Shown: positions 10,870-21,829 of the stretch, piece after piece
How the letters are laid out: each line of letters opens with the position of its first letter
How positions within the stretch are numbered: position 1 is the first letter of the stretch
Origin: Malus domestica
Lineage: Eukaryota > Streptophyta > Magnoliopsida > Rosales > Rosaceae
Direction of reading: 5' to 3'
DNA length: 64,000 bases
Assembly: GCF_042453785.1 (NCBI RefSeq)
Contig: NC_091664.1
Coordinates: 2,902,501-2,966,500, forward strand
Translations under genes and position numbers: made by a program
Notes under the pieces: generated by a model
What the model was told of the DNA's origin: nothing
The model's database searches: none
What the model saw: the letters and a program-made list of their open reading frames with translations, nothing else

Positions 10870-11156
10870 TGTTTACAAATATGTATAGGGTGCTAGTCCC
10901 CCTCTTCACTATTGCTGATTTGCTAGAGAGAAAAAAAGGTAGAGTATACAGAAACTTGTGGCTTCATTCCTCTGCATCGTTTCCTTCTTCCGTCTTGCTC
11001 CAGTTTGAATCGACGCGCACCCCTTCCTTCACCACAATGTTCTTCCACATCGTTCTAAACCCAAAACCCAGACCGCTGTCTGCTCATCCAAAACCCAGAC
11101 AGCCACCGCCACCACTTTATCCACCACCACGTTTTACAAGTTCCTCTTGACTGAAG
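10870..11156 (+). other. 5' leader exon of the TAF1C-like gene
   Basis: A C-rich, leader-like stretch ends at CTGAAG/GTAGGC (11156/11157). The next acceptor, TTTTGCAG at 12464, lies 23 bp before the first ATG of the 933-codon ORF, giving a leader intron of about 1.3 kb. The open frame in this exon (10869-11150) is low complexity and is probably not translated. The hAT element ends only about 80 bp upstream. Confidence 0.55.
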
Positions 11157-12135
11157 GTAGGCGAAAATTGCCCTCTTCATCTCCTCAAGTAAATTTGATT
11201 ATCCCCCAATTTTTCTTGGTTTCAAATTTATATCGATTGCTGGGGTTTTGGAAGGGTTTATGGGTTTGGGTTATTTTCATATTATTTTGGGAGTTTGCTG
11301 ACTTGAGGTAGAGCTTTTGTAGACAGATATTGGCTCTCTGGGCAAAGTTCTTGCCCTTCCAAAATGTTGAGGAGGTCATTGAAACTAAACTAATTGATTA
11401 AGTTAAAAAAATTTATAATCTTTTAAAACACTATTTGATAATTTTGGCATTTGTTGCAGTTGATTTTTTTTTTGCAAATTTTGGAACGACGAGATGGGCT
11501 GTAAGCTGTGGGTTTGAATGATATTTTCTTTGGCATATCGCTGTGGTCGGAACCTGGTTGCTTTTCATCTGAATATTATTACGTTTTCAAGTCATATCTT
11601 ATGCGATTGGTCGTGTCTGTACTTTAGTACACGGTATGACTAAGTGAACATAATGGCAGGAAGAAGACTATGGTGATCCTTTTTAGATGGAACATGTTAA
11701 TTTGCAGTCTTCTGTGAAGATTATCTGTATTTGCAACGTTCTGTGAAGACTATTTGTGTTGCTATTGTTTCCTAGAATGTTTTTGCATGTTAATGCTCTC
11801 ATATTGTTTTAGAATATTCTGTCATGATGTTATCTTCCTAGAAAATTAGGAATGTGTATTAGTTTTTTTAGTCATTGATATCTGCTTTTTTTGGTTGTAC
11901 ATAGAACTCTTAACGTAGAGTTAGCAAAATGCAGGTGCAAACTGAACGGCTAATCAATGTGGGAAACTTTTTGGAAATGTATAACTCTAACTTAGAAATC
12001 TCCCCTTTGGATTGCACATATGCTCTTGATGTAAAGTAAATAGAATGTTAATGTAACTTAAAAGACTTATTTTACCATGTTGTTTTAGCTGTTCTGTTAA
12101 TTTTTGAATTATTTAGATGAATGTATTGATTTGTG

Positions 12136-12245
12136 CTTGGGAGCAGCCTCTCCATAAATGGGGGTAAGACTAGCCGACATTCACCTCTCCCAGACCCTGC
12201 GTAAAGCGGGAGCCTTGTGCACTGGGTACGACCTTTTTTTTTTTT
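12136..12245 (+). mobile_element. 5'-truncated SINE in the leader intron
   Basis: It is bounded by a perfect 16-bp duplication, AATGTATTGATTTGTG (12120-12135 and 12246-12261), and ends in a T-run after GGGTACGACC. The body (CAGCCTCTCC..., GGGTAAGAC..., AAAGCGGGAGCCTTGTGCAC) matches the 3' half of the SINE at 49774-49956. The tRNA-like head with A and B boxes is missing, so it is 5'-truncated. Confidence 0.85.
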
Positions 12246-12487
12246 AATGTATTGATTTGTGGTTTTATGGGATTTTCAGAAGTAAAATATGTATTATGTG
12301 TATTGCGATATATATGTTTGTGAAAGCAGTTAAGCTGTTGGTAGCTTTTGATATCAATTCATTATTATGTGTTGTTATCCAAACTTTGTCTCCTTTTTTG
12401 GAAATGATTTATAGTTGCTGTAAACTATGAATTTAAAACCCTAAAAAATTCACCAATTTTGCAGAAGCGTTTGGAGGGACTTTTGAA

Positions 12488-15289
12488 ATGATTGATCGAT
12501 CCATCAATCAATCAACAGTGGACATGAACATAATCCCAGAGGAATGGAAATCTCTCTTCCCAATCTCATCAGTCTTCAAGCCTCCTCTCCTCCTCTCAAA
12601 CCCTTCACTTAAACCCATCCTCGGTCCCCTCATCTTCAACCCTAAACCCAACTCCGCCGCCGTCCTCTTCTCTTCCTCCTGCTTTCTCCCCCATCTCCCT
12701 CCTCTGCCCCACCTCTCTCTCCCCCGTTTCCTCCTCACCTCCTCCCCGGACTCTGCCCCTCTTCCCTCCACCTCCCATTCCATCGCCTCTCTATTGGGCC
12801 CCCACAACCACAAACACGACGTCGTCTCTTCCCTCCTCCACAACCGCCTTGAGGTCCTCCAGTGCCCGCAGATTAAGACCATTGTTGTGTTCTTCCCCAC
12901 CGGCCAGAACTCTGACCAAGTTGGGTTCTTGCAGTTGGTACTAAAAGATTCGACCTTTGGTGTCAAAGCTGATGAAAGCGGCGAGGTTTTGGGTTTGAGG
13001 GGTCCGTCCAATTACCGGATTTCGAGGATTTCGGTGAACCCGGTTCCTGGGTTTTCAAGTTCAAGAGGTAACGATTCTTCTGTTACAATTGGGTATTTGT
13101 TGGCTTCTACTTTGTACTCTGTCCAGTGGTTTACTGTAAAGGTTGGAGATACGAGTTTGAATTTGGGTAATAAAGTTAGTTTAAGTTACTTGGGCAGTAA
13201 GGTTTTCAAGACTTGCTGTGTTGTACATGCCTCTTGGAGTCCACATTTACAGGAAGAGAGTGTGGTTTTGTTAGAAAATGGTGCTTTGTTTTTGTTTGAT
13301 TTGGAGTCTCGTCCGAAAACCCATAATTTTAAGTTTAAGGGGACCAGATTGAAAGTAGTATGGGATAATGGCGATGTTTCGAGTACTTCAAGAAATTATA
13401 GGTGGTTGAGTTGTGAATTCAGTTGGCATCCTAGAGTTTTGATCGTTGCGCGTTCGGATGCAGTTTTCTTAGTTGATTTGAGGTCCCGTGAATGTAGTGT
13501 GACTTGTTTGATGAAGGTTGAAATGTTACATATGTATGTCCCGGTTGAAAAGGAGCAGTTCCTTGTGCTTTCAAGGACTGCTTCTGATGATTTTCACTTT
13601 GTTTTAGCTTCTGACACGTTGTTACTTCTTTGTGACTTGCGCAAACCATTGATGCCGGTGTTGCAATGGGCTCATGGCCTTGATAAACCAAGCCATCTTG
13701 ATGTTTTTAGACTGTCAGAATTGAGGTCACACTCGAGGGAGGACATGTATAAGTGGGCTTCTGACTCGGGTTTTTGCATTGTGATGGGGTCATTTTGGAA
13801 TTGTCAGTTTAATACCTTTTGCTATGGCCCTTCCCTCCCAACTCCAATAGGATCAGTTGCTTCCAAAGTAGCAGAACTTCGGAAGTCATTTTATGCATGG
13901 GAGCTACCTTCAGATGTTTTACTGCCGGGCCATGAGTGCCATTGTGGAAACTGTATATTAAGAGAAGAGTTTGTAAAAGACGCTCTTCCTGAATGGGTTG
14001 ATTGGCAACAGAAGAAAGAAATAGTTTTGGGTTTTGGCATTGTAAACAAAGAATTGTCTTCTCTGCTTTCTGAGCCAGATGAATTCGGTGGTTTTACATT
14101 GATCAGGCTTATGTCCTCGGGGAAGCTAGAATTACAGAGATACCGTGCATCGTGGGATCCTGTAAAAAAGGTGGAAGAATCGCATGGGGAATCGTTGTAT
14201 TTTAAGGATTATTTTCTGGATTCCCTAGCTGATGAGGAATACAAATTCCCTAGGAGATTTAAGTACCTTAAACTGGACTACCTCTGTGCTTATCTAAATG
14301 ATAAGCTTGATGAAGTCTTAGATACCAAAATGAAAGTTCCCTCTAAGATTGTTCAAGGGACGGAACTTTTTAGCCCAGAATACCATGAGCTTTTATGTAA
14401 AAAGTTACGGGCTTGTGGCTTTGGTCAGTTTAGATCATGTCCTGCAGTCACAAGTGTTTTAAATGACATCAGCTTGCCAACAAGCATACATGAAGTTGTT
14501 TTGAAGAGATTGTGGTCAGAATTGCCAATGGAACTTCTGCAACTGGCCTTTTCTAACTACCCTGAAATCCTTGAAGTGCTTGTGGACGAAAAGAGGTCGG
14601 CTTTGGAATTCTCTGCCGTACCGGACCAATCCCAGTTGCCTCCTTTTATTTTAAGGAAGCCTTCATGCCGCAGCAGTAAGTGGTCACAGAAAGTTAAACC
14701 CAGTGATGCCCTTGTCGGTCCAGTTCTTCCCCTTCCTATATTGCTTACACTTCATGAACTTCGCAATGGGTGTCTGAATTCGCAAGATGAACAGTCAGGT
14801 AAATTTTCAGTAGAGGCAGAAATTAGTCGCGGCTGTAATGAGATCATGCAGGTCGCCAGTGAAATGACTGTTTCTAAACCGGACCCTGGGATTGTCGATG
14901 AACAAGCAGGCTCCCTTGCTAATGCTGGAGAAGAGACATGGAGATGCACTCAAAAACCGAAACCTTTCTTTTCATACCACCCAGTTGCAGGTACGGGATC
15001 TCCAATGGACCATATACGGGGCAAATCTGTCTTCAAGGACGACAGATTTGACACCGTAATTTCTAAAGTGTCTGAGAAGAAGCCCGCTCCCAGCGGTAGT
15101 GAGGATAACGTCGGACTGGAACTGTTTGATGATCTTTGTCCAGTAGAGTTGAAGTTTGATGCATCTGACATGAAGTTTAAGCAGAAGGAATTGACTGCAT
15201 ACAATGTATTGAAGAAACAATTCGTAGAATGGCAAAACCGTTTTGACTTGTACAAAGAATCCTGCTCCCATATTGAATCAAATAGCTAA
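12488..15289 (+). CDS. TAF1C-like protein (RNA polymerase I TBP-associated factor subunit C)
   Basis: A single 933-codon exon. The protein has a Pro/Ser-rich N-terminus and a long central region with beta-propeller-like WD-type strands (for example HASWSPHLQEESVVLLENGA then LFLFDLE, and CEFSWHPRVLIVARSDAVFL). A Cys/His cluster HECHCGNC lies near residue 480, and the C-terminal third is helical and charged, ending in VLKKQFVEWQNRFDLYKES. From memory, this architecture matches the plant homologues annotated as TATA-box-binding-protein-associated factor RNA polymerase I subunit C, which would act in rDNA transcription. I assign this at moderate confidence. Met13 (12524, MNIIPEEWKSLFP) is a likelier start than Met1, because the EEWKSLFP block is where the conserved sequence begins. 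Confidence 0.65.
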   Translation: MIDRSINQSTVDMNIIPEEWKSLFPISSVFKPPLLLSNPSLKPILGPLIFNPKPNSAAVLFSSSCFLPHLPPLPHLSLPRFLLTSSPDSAPLPSTSHSIASLLGPHNHKHDVVSSLLHNRLEVLQCPQIKTIVVFFPTGQNSDQVGFLQLVLKDSTFGVKADESGEVLGLRGPSNYRISRISVNPVPGFSSSRGNDSSVTIGYLLASTLYSVQWFTVKVGDTSLNLGNKVSLSYLGSKVFKTCCVVHASWSPHLQEESVVLLENGALFLFDLESRPKTHNFKFKGTRLKVVWDNGDVSSTSRNYRWLSCEFSWHPRVLIVARSDAVFLVDLRSRECSVTCLMKVEMLHMYVPVEKEQFLVLSRTASDDFHFVLASDTLLLLCDLRKPLMPVLQWAHGLDKPSHLDVFRLSELRSHSREDMYKWASDSGFCIVMGSFWNCQFNTFCYGPSLPTPIGSVASKVAELRKSFYAWELPSDVLLPGHECHCGNCILREEFVKDALPEWVDWQQKKEIVLGFGIVNKELSSLLSEPDEFGGFTLIRLMSSGKLELQRYRASWDPVKKVEESHGESLYFKDYFLDSLADEEYKFPRRFKYLKLDYLCAYLNDKLDEVLDTKMKVPSKIVQGTELFSPEYHELLCKKLRACGFGQFRSCPAVTSVLNDISLPTSIHEVVLKRLWSELPMELLQLAFSNYPEILEVLVDEKRSALEFSAVPDQSQLPPFILRKPSCRSSKWSQKVKPSDALVGPVLPLPILLTLHELRNGCLNSQDEQSGKFSVEAEISRGCNEIMQVASEMTVSKPDPGIVDEQAGSLANAGEETWRCTQKPKPFFSYHPVAGTGSPMDHIRGKSVFKDDRFDTVISKVSEKKPAPSGSEDNVGLELFDDLCPVELKFDASDMKFKQKELTAYNVLKKQFVEWQNRFDLYKESCSHIESNS

Positions 15290-17800
15290 TACATTACTCT
15301 TGAATTTTTCCTGTGTTCCTGCAATTTTTTTTCTTTCCATTTCTTAAAACCTCCGTTGTCGACTTGTTCTCACTGTAATTAGTTTTAGATTAACGACGAG
15401 TGGAAGAACGCAGGCGGATGTTATCGATACGAGTAAAATTTCACTTGTACAAGATGAATTGAGAAGTAGATTTAAGAGGAAAAGAAAGATACAATTCTTA
15501 TATATCCGTACAATTGCCAAAAAAAAAACGGTAGTTTCAAGCAAACGCAAGATTTCACACATATGCGTCCATGGCCACGAGAAGGGCGGCCGGGCCGGGG
15601 TGGGGTGGGGAGGGTGGGGGAGGCTCGCTCAACGACGAGAACAATGATATGCAATTTGCCTTCTGCACTTCTGCATTTTGGTCTCCGCTCTTTGCGAGGC
15701 CTTTTGATTTTCATGCACTCGTTGTTATCCATTACGCGAGCTTTTCCAGCATTATCTGCTGAGCTTCAGCTTCACTTCCGATATTGGTTTAACTCGTCGT
15801 GTCCTTGAATTTGACTCCTTGCAAGCTGATTGTTTTGCGTTGGATTGTAATGTCGTATGGTGAAGGAGATTTACATGCTCTTTTCATGGTTTCGTTCTAA
15901 TTCCTTGCAGTTTCGTCCTTTTAACTTTTACCCGAGCAGCTCATATGGTTTATCAGCTTTCCTTCTTGTATCAAGCGGAGAATCAATAACAATCCTAAGA
16001 AAAATCTTGTATACAGAAACCCTATTAATCATTTACGTTCAGCTCAAACATGCAGTAGCTCCTTAACTTGTCGTACAATATTCATATTAAAAGTTCAGCA
16101 GTCGGAGTAGCGTGCATTCACAGAATCACAGTAAATGTGGATTAGTTCATTGTAATGTTTGTTATAGAAAGACATTAGAGAATCAGTATGTTGGTGTTGG
16201 CAACGTCACTAGTAATCGAGGGGGCAATCGTTAGCCTCGCCTCCTTTGGTTCTGCTCCTAAATTAAGCTCAAAGATCCGAGTGTAAGTGCATAACAACCA
16301 CCCCTTTGTTATAACATTTTGTCACACACGTAAATATTCCAACACTTCACACACTCCCCGCGGATGCAGTTTCATTTTTGTACCTTCTTACAAATTACTG
16401 TACTACTTGGGATGAAGAGTAGGGAACGGTTGACAGACTCGAATATCAAGATTCTATACATAGTACCCGTTTCATCTTCTGGTAATCGTTCATCCGAAAG
16501 CTGAAAGTTAGAGTAGGTTTGGGGGAAGACATAATGTGGGCACTTGTCAACCACATATATGTAATGTAGGTGTATATATGCCTCAAGAGAGGAGATCTTA
16601 GCCTTCTGCAGTTGAGAGAAGTCAGTTTCATCTGAGGAGGATACACCAAAGTTGCCGCGGCATCCCTTGTTCCTTCCTAGCTCTATTAGTCTCATATCTG
16701 TTAAACTTTTTTCCGATGTACGGTGGGTACCCATACTATTGACAGCCTTCTCATTTCAGCTTCACCGCACGCAAATATTGCACAGATATGTCATGCCGAT
16801 GTATCTCTTAACTGAGATCCGGGGCTACAGATCATCCATCAGCAAATGCATGCATTTGTCCAACAAATTTTGCTATGCAATACGCAAGGGCCACCAGTGG
16901 ACATCGAATGGAACCTTACGATCGATGACAAGTTTGAAGATGAAACGTGATGGGCATGCGCTTCATCATACGCAGAACGGATGGAGGAGAATATATATCA
17001 AACGCGCTAGCAGCTTGTCGCCTGTATATTCATGGATGTGGGATGGATGAAATTTTTGTGGTTGGTCAGGATTCAGGTACCAAAAGAAAGAAAAAATCGT
17101 AACGCAAATGCGAATGCCTGAGCAAGCATGCGATCAACAGGCTACAGATATTACAAGCTGAGACATAACTGCAAACTTAAAACAACAAAACAAACAAGAA
17201 CTCCTGATGCAAACATACAAGTAAATTTAAAGCTCTGCTCTCACAAGTCAGAACAGTCACAACCATAGATTTCTCAGATCGATTTCTCTCTACCTATCCA
17301 AGTGATGGCATGTCAATGGCATGCATTATTCAGTATTATTTGGTTGTAATCTTATGCAGAAATGTGGTTTCCAATCAATATTGTGCAGAAATCTGCAGAT
17401 GCATGCTCTTTCCCTTGCATGTATGTCCTTCAAAATCTAAATTTCTTTTTCTCCAATGGATCCGTGGAGACATTCTTCCGTGCTGACAACCGGACCGCAT
17501 GGTCATCCAACAGCACGCATAAAACACCTCACTTCCCATATTTTGGTCTCGCCCGCCCTCCGGTCCACGCCCTTGTGCCGGGTGGCCACATACGCCGTTC
17601 GGACTGAAGAATTTCTCCACTTGAGGAGGCTAGGACAAGTTAGGCTGAACCCATTTCTGGGTGCCCCTATATGGTCAACCAACCCTCGGTCTGTCTTCTC
17701 GTTTATTTTATTTTTCCAGGATAAGGAAAGAAAAAAAAAAGAAGCCCCAAATAAGGAAAAAAAAGAGGAAAATAACTACAAGTAGTGCCTCTTCGACCTT
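15290..17800. other. 3' region and intergenic DNA, no supported gene
   Basis: This contains the 3' UTR of the TAF1C-like gene and about 2.3 kb of non-coding DNA. Overlapping ORFs on both strands (15459-15808, 16372-17050, 17362-17785) lack conserved motifs and shadow each other. A G-rich block sits at 15597-15620. The stretch from 17700 leads into the next gene's promoter. Confidence 0.5.
15597..15620 (+). other. G-quadruplex-type motif
   Basis: Five G-runs of 3 to 5 bases are separated by single T or A residues, a canonical tight-loop G4 pattern on the plus strand. It lies about 310 bp after the TAF1C-like stop codon. Confidence 0.7.
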
Positions 17801-17818
17801 CTTCTTCTACTTCGTCTC

Positions 17819-17890
17819 CTTCTCTCTCTCTCTCTCCGTTTCTCTCTCTCTCCCTCTCTCTCTCCGTTTCTCTCTCTCTCTCTCTCTCTC
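17819..17890 (+). promoter_or_regulatory. CT-rich (TCTC)n tract at the promoter/leader of the next gene
   Basis: About 70 bases of TC repeats are interrupted by two CCGTTTC blocks. They lie in the pyrimidine-rich DNA upstream of the gene at 18426. Such Y-patch/CT tracts are typical of plant core promoters and 5' leaders, and the transcription start is probably close by. Confidence 0.55.
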
Positions 17891-18425
17891 AAAGTCGACT
17901 CACAAGGAAACAATCTCAGTCCATTCAAATTTCTCTTCCAATTTCCATCTGTAACATTCTTCAGATTTCCCAGAAACAGAAATGGTTCTTGCACAACTGT
18001 TCTGTAGACATCTCTCTCTATTAAATTCTTCCGTGCCATCCATTTTTCCACATATGTTCATCTCCTTCTCTTGAGCCACACACACACCCTTTCCATTCCA
18101 AATTCCAAACCCTTTTGAGCTTAATCACCGTTGTTTTTCCTCTGTAATTTCCAACCCAATGTTACACATTTCTCTCCCTTTTCTTATTTCGTCTCATTAA
18201 TTTAATTAATTATCGACAACACTCCTTGTACTCTCCTCAACCCCACCTCACCAGCTGTGGCTTAATTTGCGCTTTATTTTTCTCAATCCTCGATCGTTTC
18301 TTTGGCTCAAAGGGTTCTTGGGTTGCTTTGGATCTAATTCTTGTTCCATTATCCCATATTGCTCCATAAATTTGAAGTGGGTTTGTTTTGTTTGTGCCTA
18401 ATATTAACATTTTGATTGGTCACTC

Positions 18426-19718
18426 ATGCTTGAATCTCAGCTGAAAAACCCAGCTCGGGCTGGGACTGGGGTTTCACAATCTCTGCAGAAACAAGTAGCT
18501 CCAAATGATAACCCCGGTCAACCAGAATCGCCCTTCTCCATAAGGTGATTGTTCTTCCCATCTATAATTTATTTGTGGGTTTCTTTTTATGGAATATATG
18601 AAGCATGATTCTGAAAATAATGCTCCTGGGGAATGGGTTGAATATTGTTACACTTGTGAACAAATTTCGGTTCTCGTCTATGCTGTGTATATTTATCAGA
18701 ACTTTCACTGTAATTGGTATTTCATTTCAAGTTGGTTTCCATTTGTATATTACTTTGTTCCTTTCTGGGTGAAATTTTTGAGGCTGAAGTTCGTTTCAAA
18801 TTTTCATTCACCTTGTGTGTAATAGTAACATATGCATGTTAATGAAATGAGTTGCATGTCAAAGTTATTTGCTCAAAAAAGTCAACTAGGTAGACGTCGT
18901 TTGTAACTATTTTAATTTGATTTTGCAGACAGTATGTTCTTGATTGTCGCCAGAAAGATGTATTTTCTAACTGGCCATTTCCAGAGAAATACTTGCAAAT
19001 TTGTCTCGACCATGGTATTAGTGATGCGTTGCCGCCCTTTGAATCCCATACTTCAGCTATCAAATCGATTAGGGGAGCGGTAGGTTTGAATTGTACTCAA
19101 CAAGATGATAACAATGCTGTTGACTTTGAAAGCGGAGTACCAGATATCATTGAGGAGACTGAAGATGGGAGTAAACTATACTCTGACAATGAGGAAGCAA
19201 TATCAAAACTTTCAAATCAGCACTGCCATTTCTCTCCTTCAAATAGTAGTCGTGAGCGTGAAGAAAACAAGGCGGACTTTAGTTCCCACATATCATCCAA
19301 TAGCATAGTTTCAACTGATCAACCTTCAACTACAATACCAAGTTCACACCTTAATGTTGTTGAGTGCAATGAAACTTTGACTTCTTCTAGGAAGCCAAGG
19401 CATATGAAAAAACGACACAGGGGTAAGCATAAGAAGAGGTCGATGGGGAATATCTTAGATGTAGCCAAGCCTTGTACACCGGAGGATCTCCTTAGAATTA
19501 AAAGATTGTGCTGTGTTTCAAGCGTACCTCTTGTGAAGGGGGGTGAAGCAATTGAGAATTTGATCGATGCTAAGCAAGATTGCAACTCTGATCTAACCAA
19601 GGATAACTCGAGTGAAAAGCTTGAGAGAGATGGTAGTGAAGCAGCGAATCTCAGCATGCAGTCCAGCAAAAAATTTGTAGTGAAGTTCACGTTTAGCGGT
19701 TGCAAATCGAATGTCTGA
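18426..19718 (+). CDS. Plant protein of unknown function, 2 exons
   Basis: Exon 1 is 18426-18544 (ends ATAAG/GTGATT) and exon 2 is 18929-19718 (after TTTGCAG). Together they make 909 nt, encoding 302 residues. Two blocks look conserved. One spans the splice junction (PFSIRQYVLDCRQKDVFSNW then PFPEKYLQICLDHGISDALP). The other is at the C-terminus (KFVVKFTFSGCKSNV). Between them is a basic Lys/Arg stretch (KKRHRGKHKKRS) that looks like a nuclear localisation signal, followed by PEDLLRIKRLC. The rest is acidic and Ser-rich. The 'NWPFPEKYLQ.CL.HGI' block is familiar from plant proteins of unknown function, and I cannot name a role. A 3' UTR intron (about 19752-20199) is plausible. A decayed duplicate lies at 21830-22740. 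Confidence 0.8.
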
Positions 19719-19982
19719 AACATATATTAAAAATATCGCACATTCTATGAGGTAAGTCTCAGCTTCATTATCTTTCTCCCTTTATTGACTATCTATGCTC
19801 ATAAGTTTGAAAGATTTTAGTTACACTTGATTTGATTGCATCTGCATGCACCCATTCATAGTCGTACAGTTTATAAAATGGTCTGAAACGAGAAATGTCT
19901 GATTTGATATTTCATTTCAAAAACTGTGTTCCTAGATTGTTAACTAATACATCTTCCTATAAACAAAAACAATAATGATACA

Positions 19983-20094
19983 GCTAACACCGATAAGCAC
20001 TCTCAAAGCATGTATATTTTCCGGCTTTCCCCTTGAAAGCTAACACCGATAAGCATTCTCAAATCATGTACGTTTTCCAGCTTTCCCTTTGAAT
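19983..20094. repeat. Two-copy 56-bp tandem repeat in the 3' UTR intron
   Basis: The unit begins GCTAACACCGATAAGCA and is repeated once, starting at 19983 and 20039, with about five mismatches. It lies inside the probable 3' UTR intron of the preceding gene. Confidence 0.85.
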
Positions 20095-20199
20095 ATTGTG
20101 AAATTCTTGTTTGTCAGACTTCATATTTTCACTTTAGTTATAGTAGTTCCAAACTCATTAGCTCTGCTGTAAGTCATGTTTTCTGTCAACTTATGCAGG

Positions 20200-21035
20200 T
20201 TTGTCCTTCATGGCTTAGATCTCTGTGCAAGAAAAAGGATATCGTCAAAATTTATTCTTTTAGTATAGTTTAGTTAGAAAGTCGAGCACCATGAACTTCT
20301 CAGTTGGGTGTGACGTACGTTGTTTAAAGGATGCCTGCTCGACGGTGGGGTGCATCCAGCTGTTTATCTCAAACCATATCCAAGCTAAGGAAAACACATA
20401 TGGCCTCTTGCATTTCCAGCCAAGATTCAGATTTCCTCCGGAGAGCAAGCCACAAAATATTGCCGTATGATGCCAACTTATTCATCGTTGTGTTCCACAG
20501 GCTTGAGATAGCTGAGTGGTCATGGTCATCTTTTCAAGTCATTTTCTTTCCTTGATGAATGCCACCGAGCTAATGCACCTGTTGTGACACGTCAGAAACC
20601 TAAACTTGCTCACACGAAATGTCCTTCTATGACTCGACTATAACTCAACAAAGTAGATGGTTCCATTGCCCTCAAGCAGTAAACAATCTTATTGACGAGA
20701 CAATGTTACCGTAGCAGTTTCTTCTTTTATTTTCTTTTGAGTGGATTCCCAGAGAATGTACTTGTACTAGGGTTGCTCACTCTTTGATTATAATTTTTGT
20801 GAAGAATACAACTTATTGGATATTGCTTGCCTAAAAAATCATCACCTGTGAATAATGTGACGTTGAACTTCTTTTATTTCTTATTTGGACTGTTGGCACA
20901 GTCGGATGTTGAGAAATACTGAATGAAGTAGCAAAGATATGTTTCTATTAATGGCAAGACCATGGTAACCGTTGGTGTCTAGGACTGGACTGGTATGGTA
21001 TATCTCGCTATATTTGAACTATGTTGAAGGAAGAA
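20200..21035. other. Probable 3' UTR then intergenic DNA
   Basis: After the TTATGCAG acceptor near 20199, the sequence continues as probable 3' UTR of the gene at 18426. Nothing coding is recognisable in the rest. Confidence 0.4.
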
Positions 21036-21331
21036 ATGAAAAACAAATTGTGTCTAACTTGAAGGTAGAAGATAGATTGTCGACCAAGGAAACTTATTCC
21101 TTCAAATCCCCCCAAAATGTTAGGATGATAACTTAAAAGGGATAAGTTTCATTCATGTCTAATCCCGTTCTAATCCTGTCAAAATGAAAAACAAATTGTG
21201 TCTAACTTGAAGGTAGAAGATAGATTGTCGACCAAGGAAACTTATTCCTTCAAATCCTCCCAAAATGTTAGGATGATAACTTAAAAGGGATAAGTTTCAT
21301 TCATGTCTAATCCCGTTCTAATCCTGTCAAA
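21036..21331. repeat. 148-bp direct tandem duplication
   Basis: Two near-identical 148-bp copies (21036-21183 and 21184-21331), differing by about one base (CCCCCC against CTCCC in the middle). Each unit contains a short inverted pair, AAACTTATTCC and GGGATAAGTTT. The near identity indicates a recent event. Confidence 0.95.
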
Positions 21332-21829
21332 ATGAAAAGTCATTCACCTCTACAATCCTAGGCACCAGACGAGCCCTACACTTTTTTTTTTTTTTTAACT
21401 TGAATTACTATTCCCAATAGTTCTAAGTTTAGTTTCTCAGAATAATAAAGAGAAGTAATTGAAATTGAAAGGCTCTCATGTGCCTACCAACTTCCTTGAA
21501 ATTTTGGATTTCCTTTGCATCACATGACTTATGTTAAGAATCACCAAAACCTTCCAAGTTTCTCTTATATATCAAGAGTTAAGAATCTAGCTTCATCAGT
21601 TGTAATCCAGAAGATGAGACGTTGAATAAGTTTTCCTCCTACCCTTCTCTTTCGTTCTTCTGGGTCAAATGGTTCTTGGGTACTGCTGCTGAATTTGCTA
21701 ATAATTTTATGAACCATTTGGCCTCATGCGTTCTTGTTCCGCAATAGGTACTGCTGCAATGGCTACAATTTTAACTGGTTTTGTTTCTGTTGCAGTGCTT
21801 GTTCATTTATTAATTTATCGCTATGGTCT

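Noticed and set aside
12508..13011. Minus-strand 167-codon ORF
   Set aside because: It is antisense to the 5' end of the TAF1C-like gene; its Arg/Gly-rich text is the shadow of the C-rich coding strand.
16372..17050. Overlapping ORFs of 120-132 codons on both strands
   Set aside because: No recognisable domains and random-looking composition, with each frame shadowing the other.
17776..18051. Arg/Glu-repeat ORF on the minus strand
   Set aside because: Produced by translation of the TC microsatellite in a promoter/leader.
19319..19723. Minus-strand 134-codon ORF
   Set aside because: Shadow of exon 2 of the unknown gene; no independent motif.
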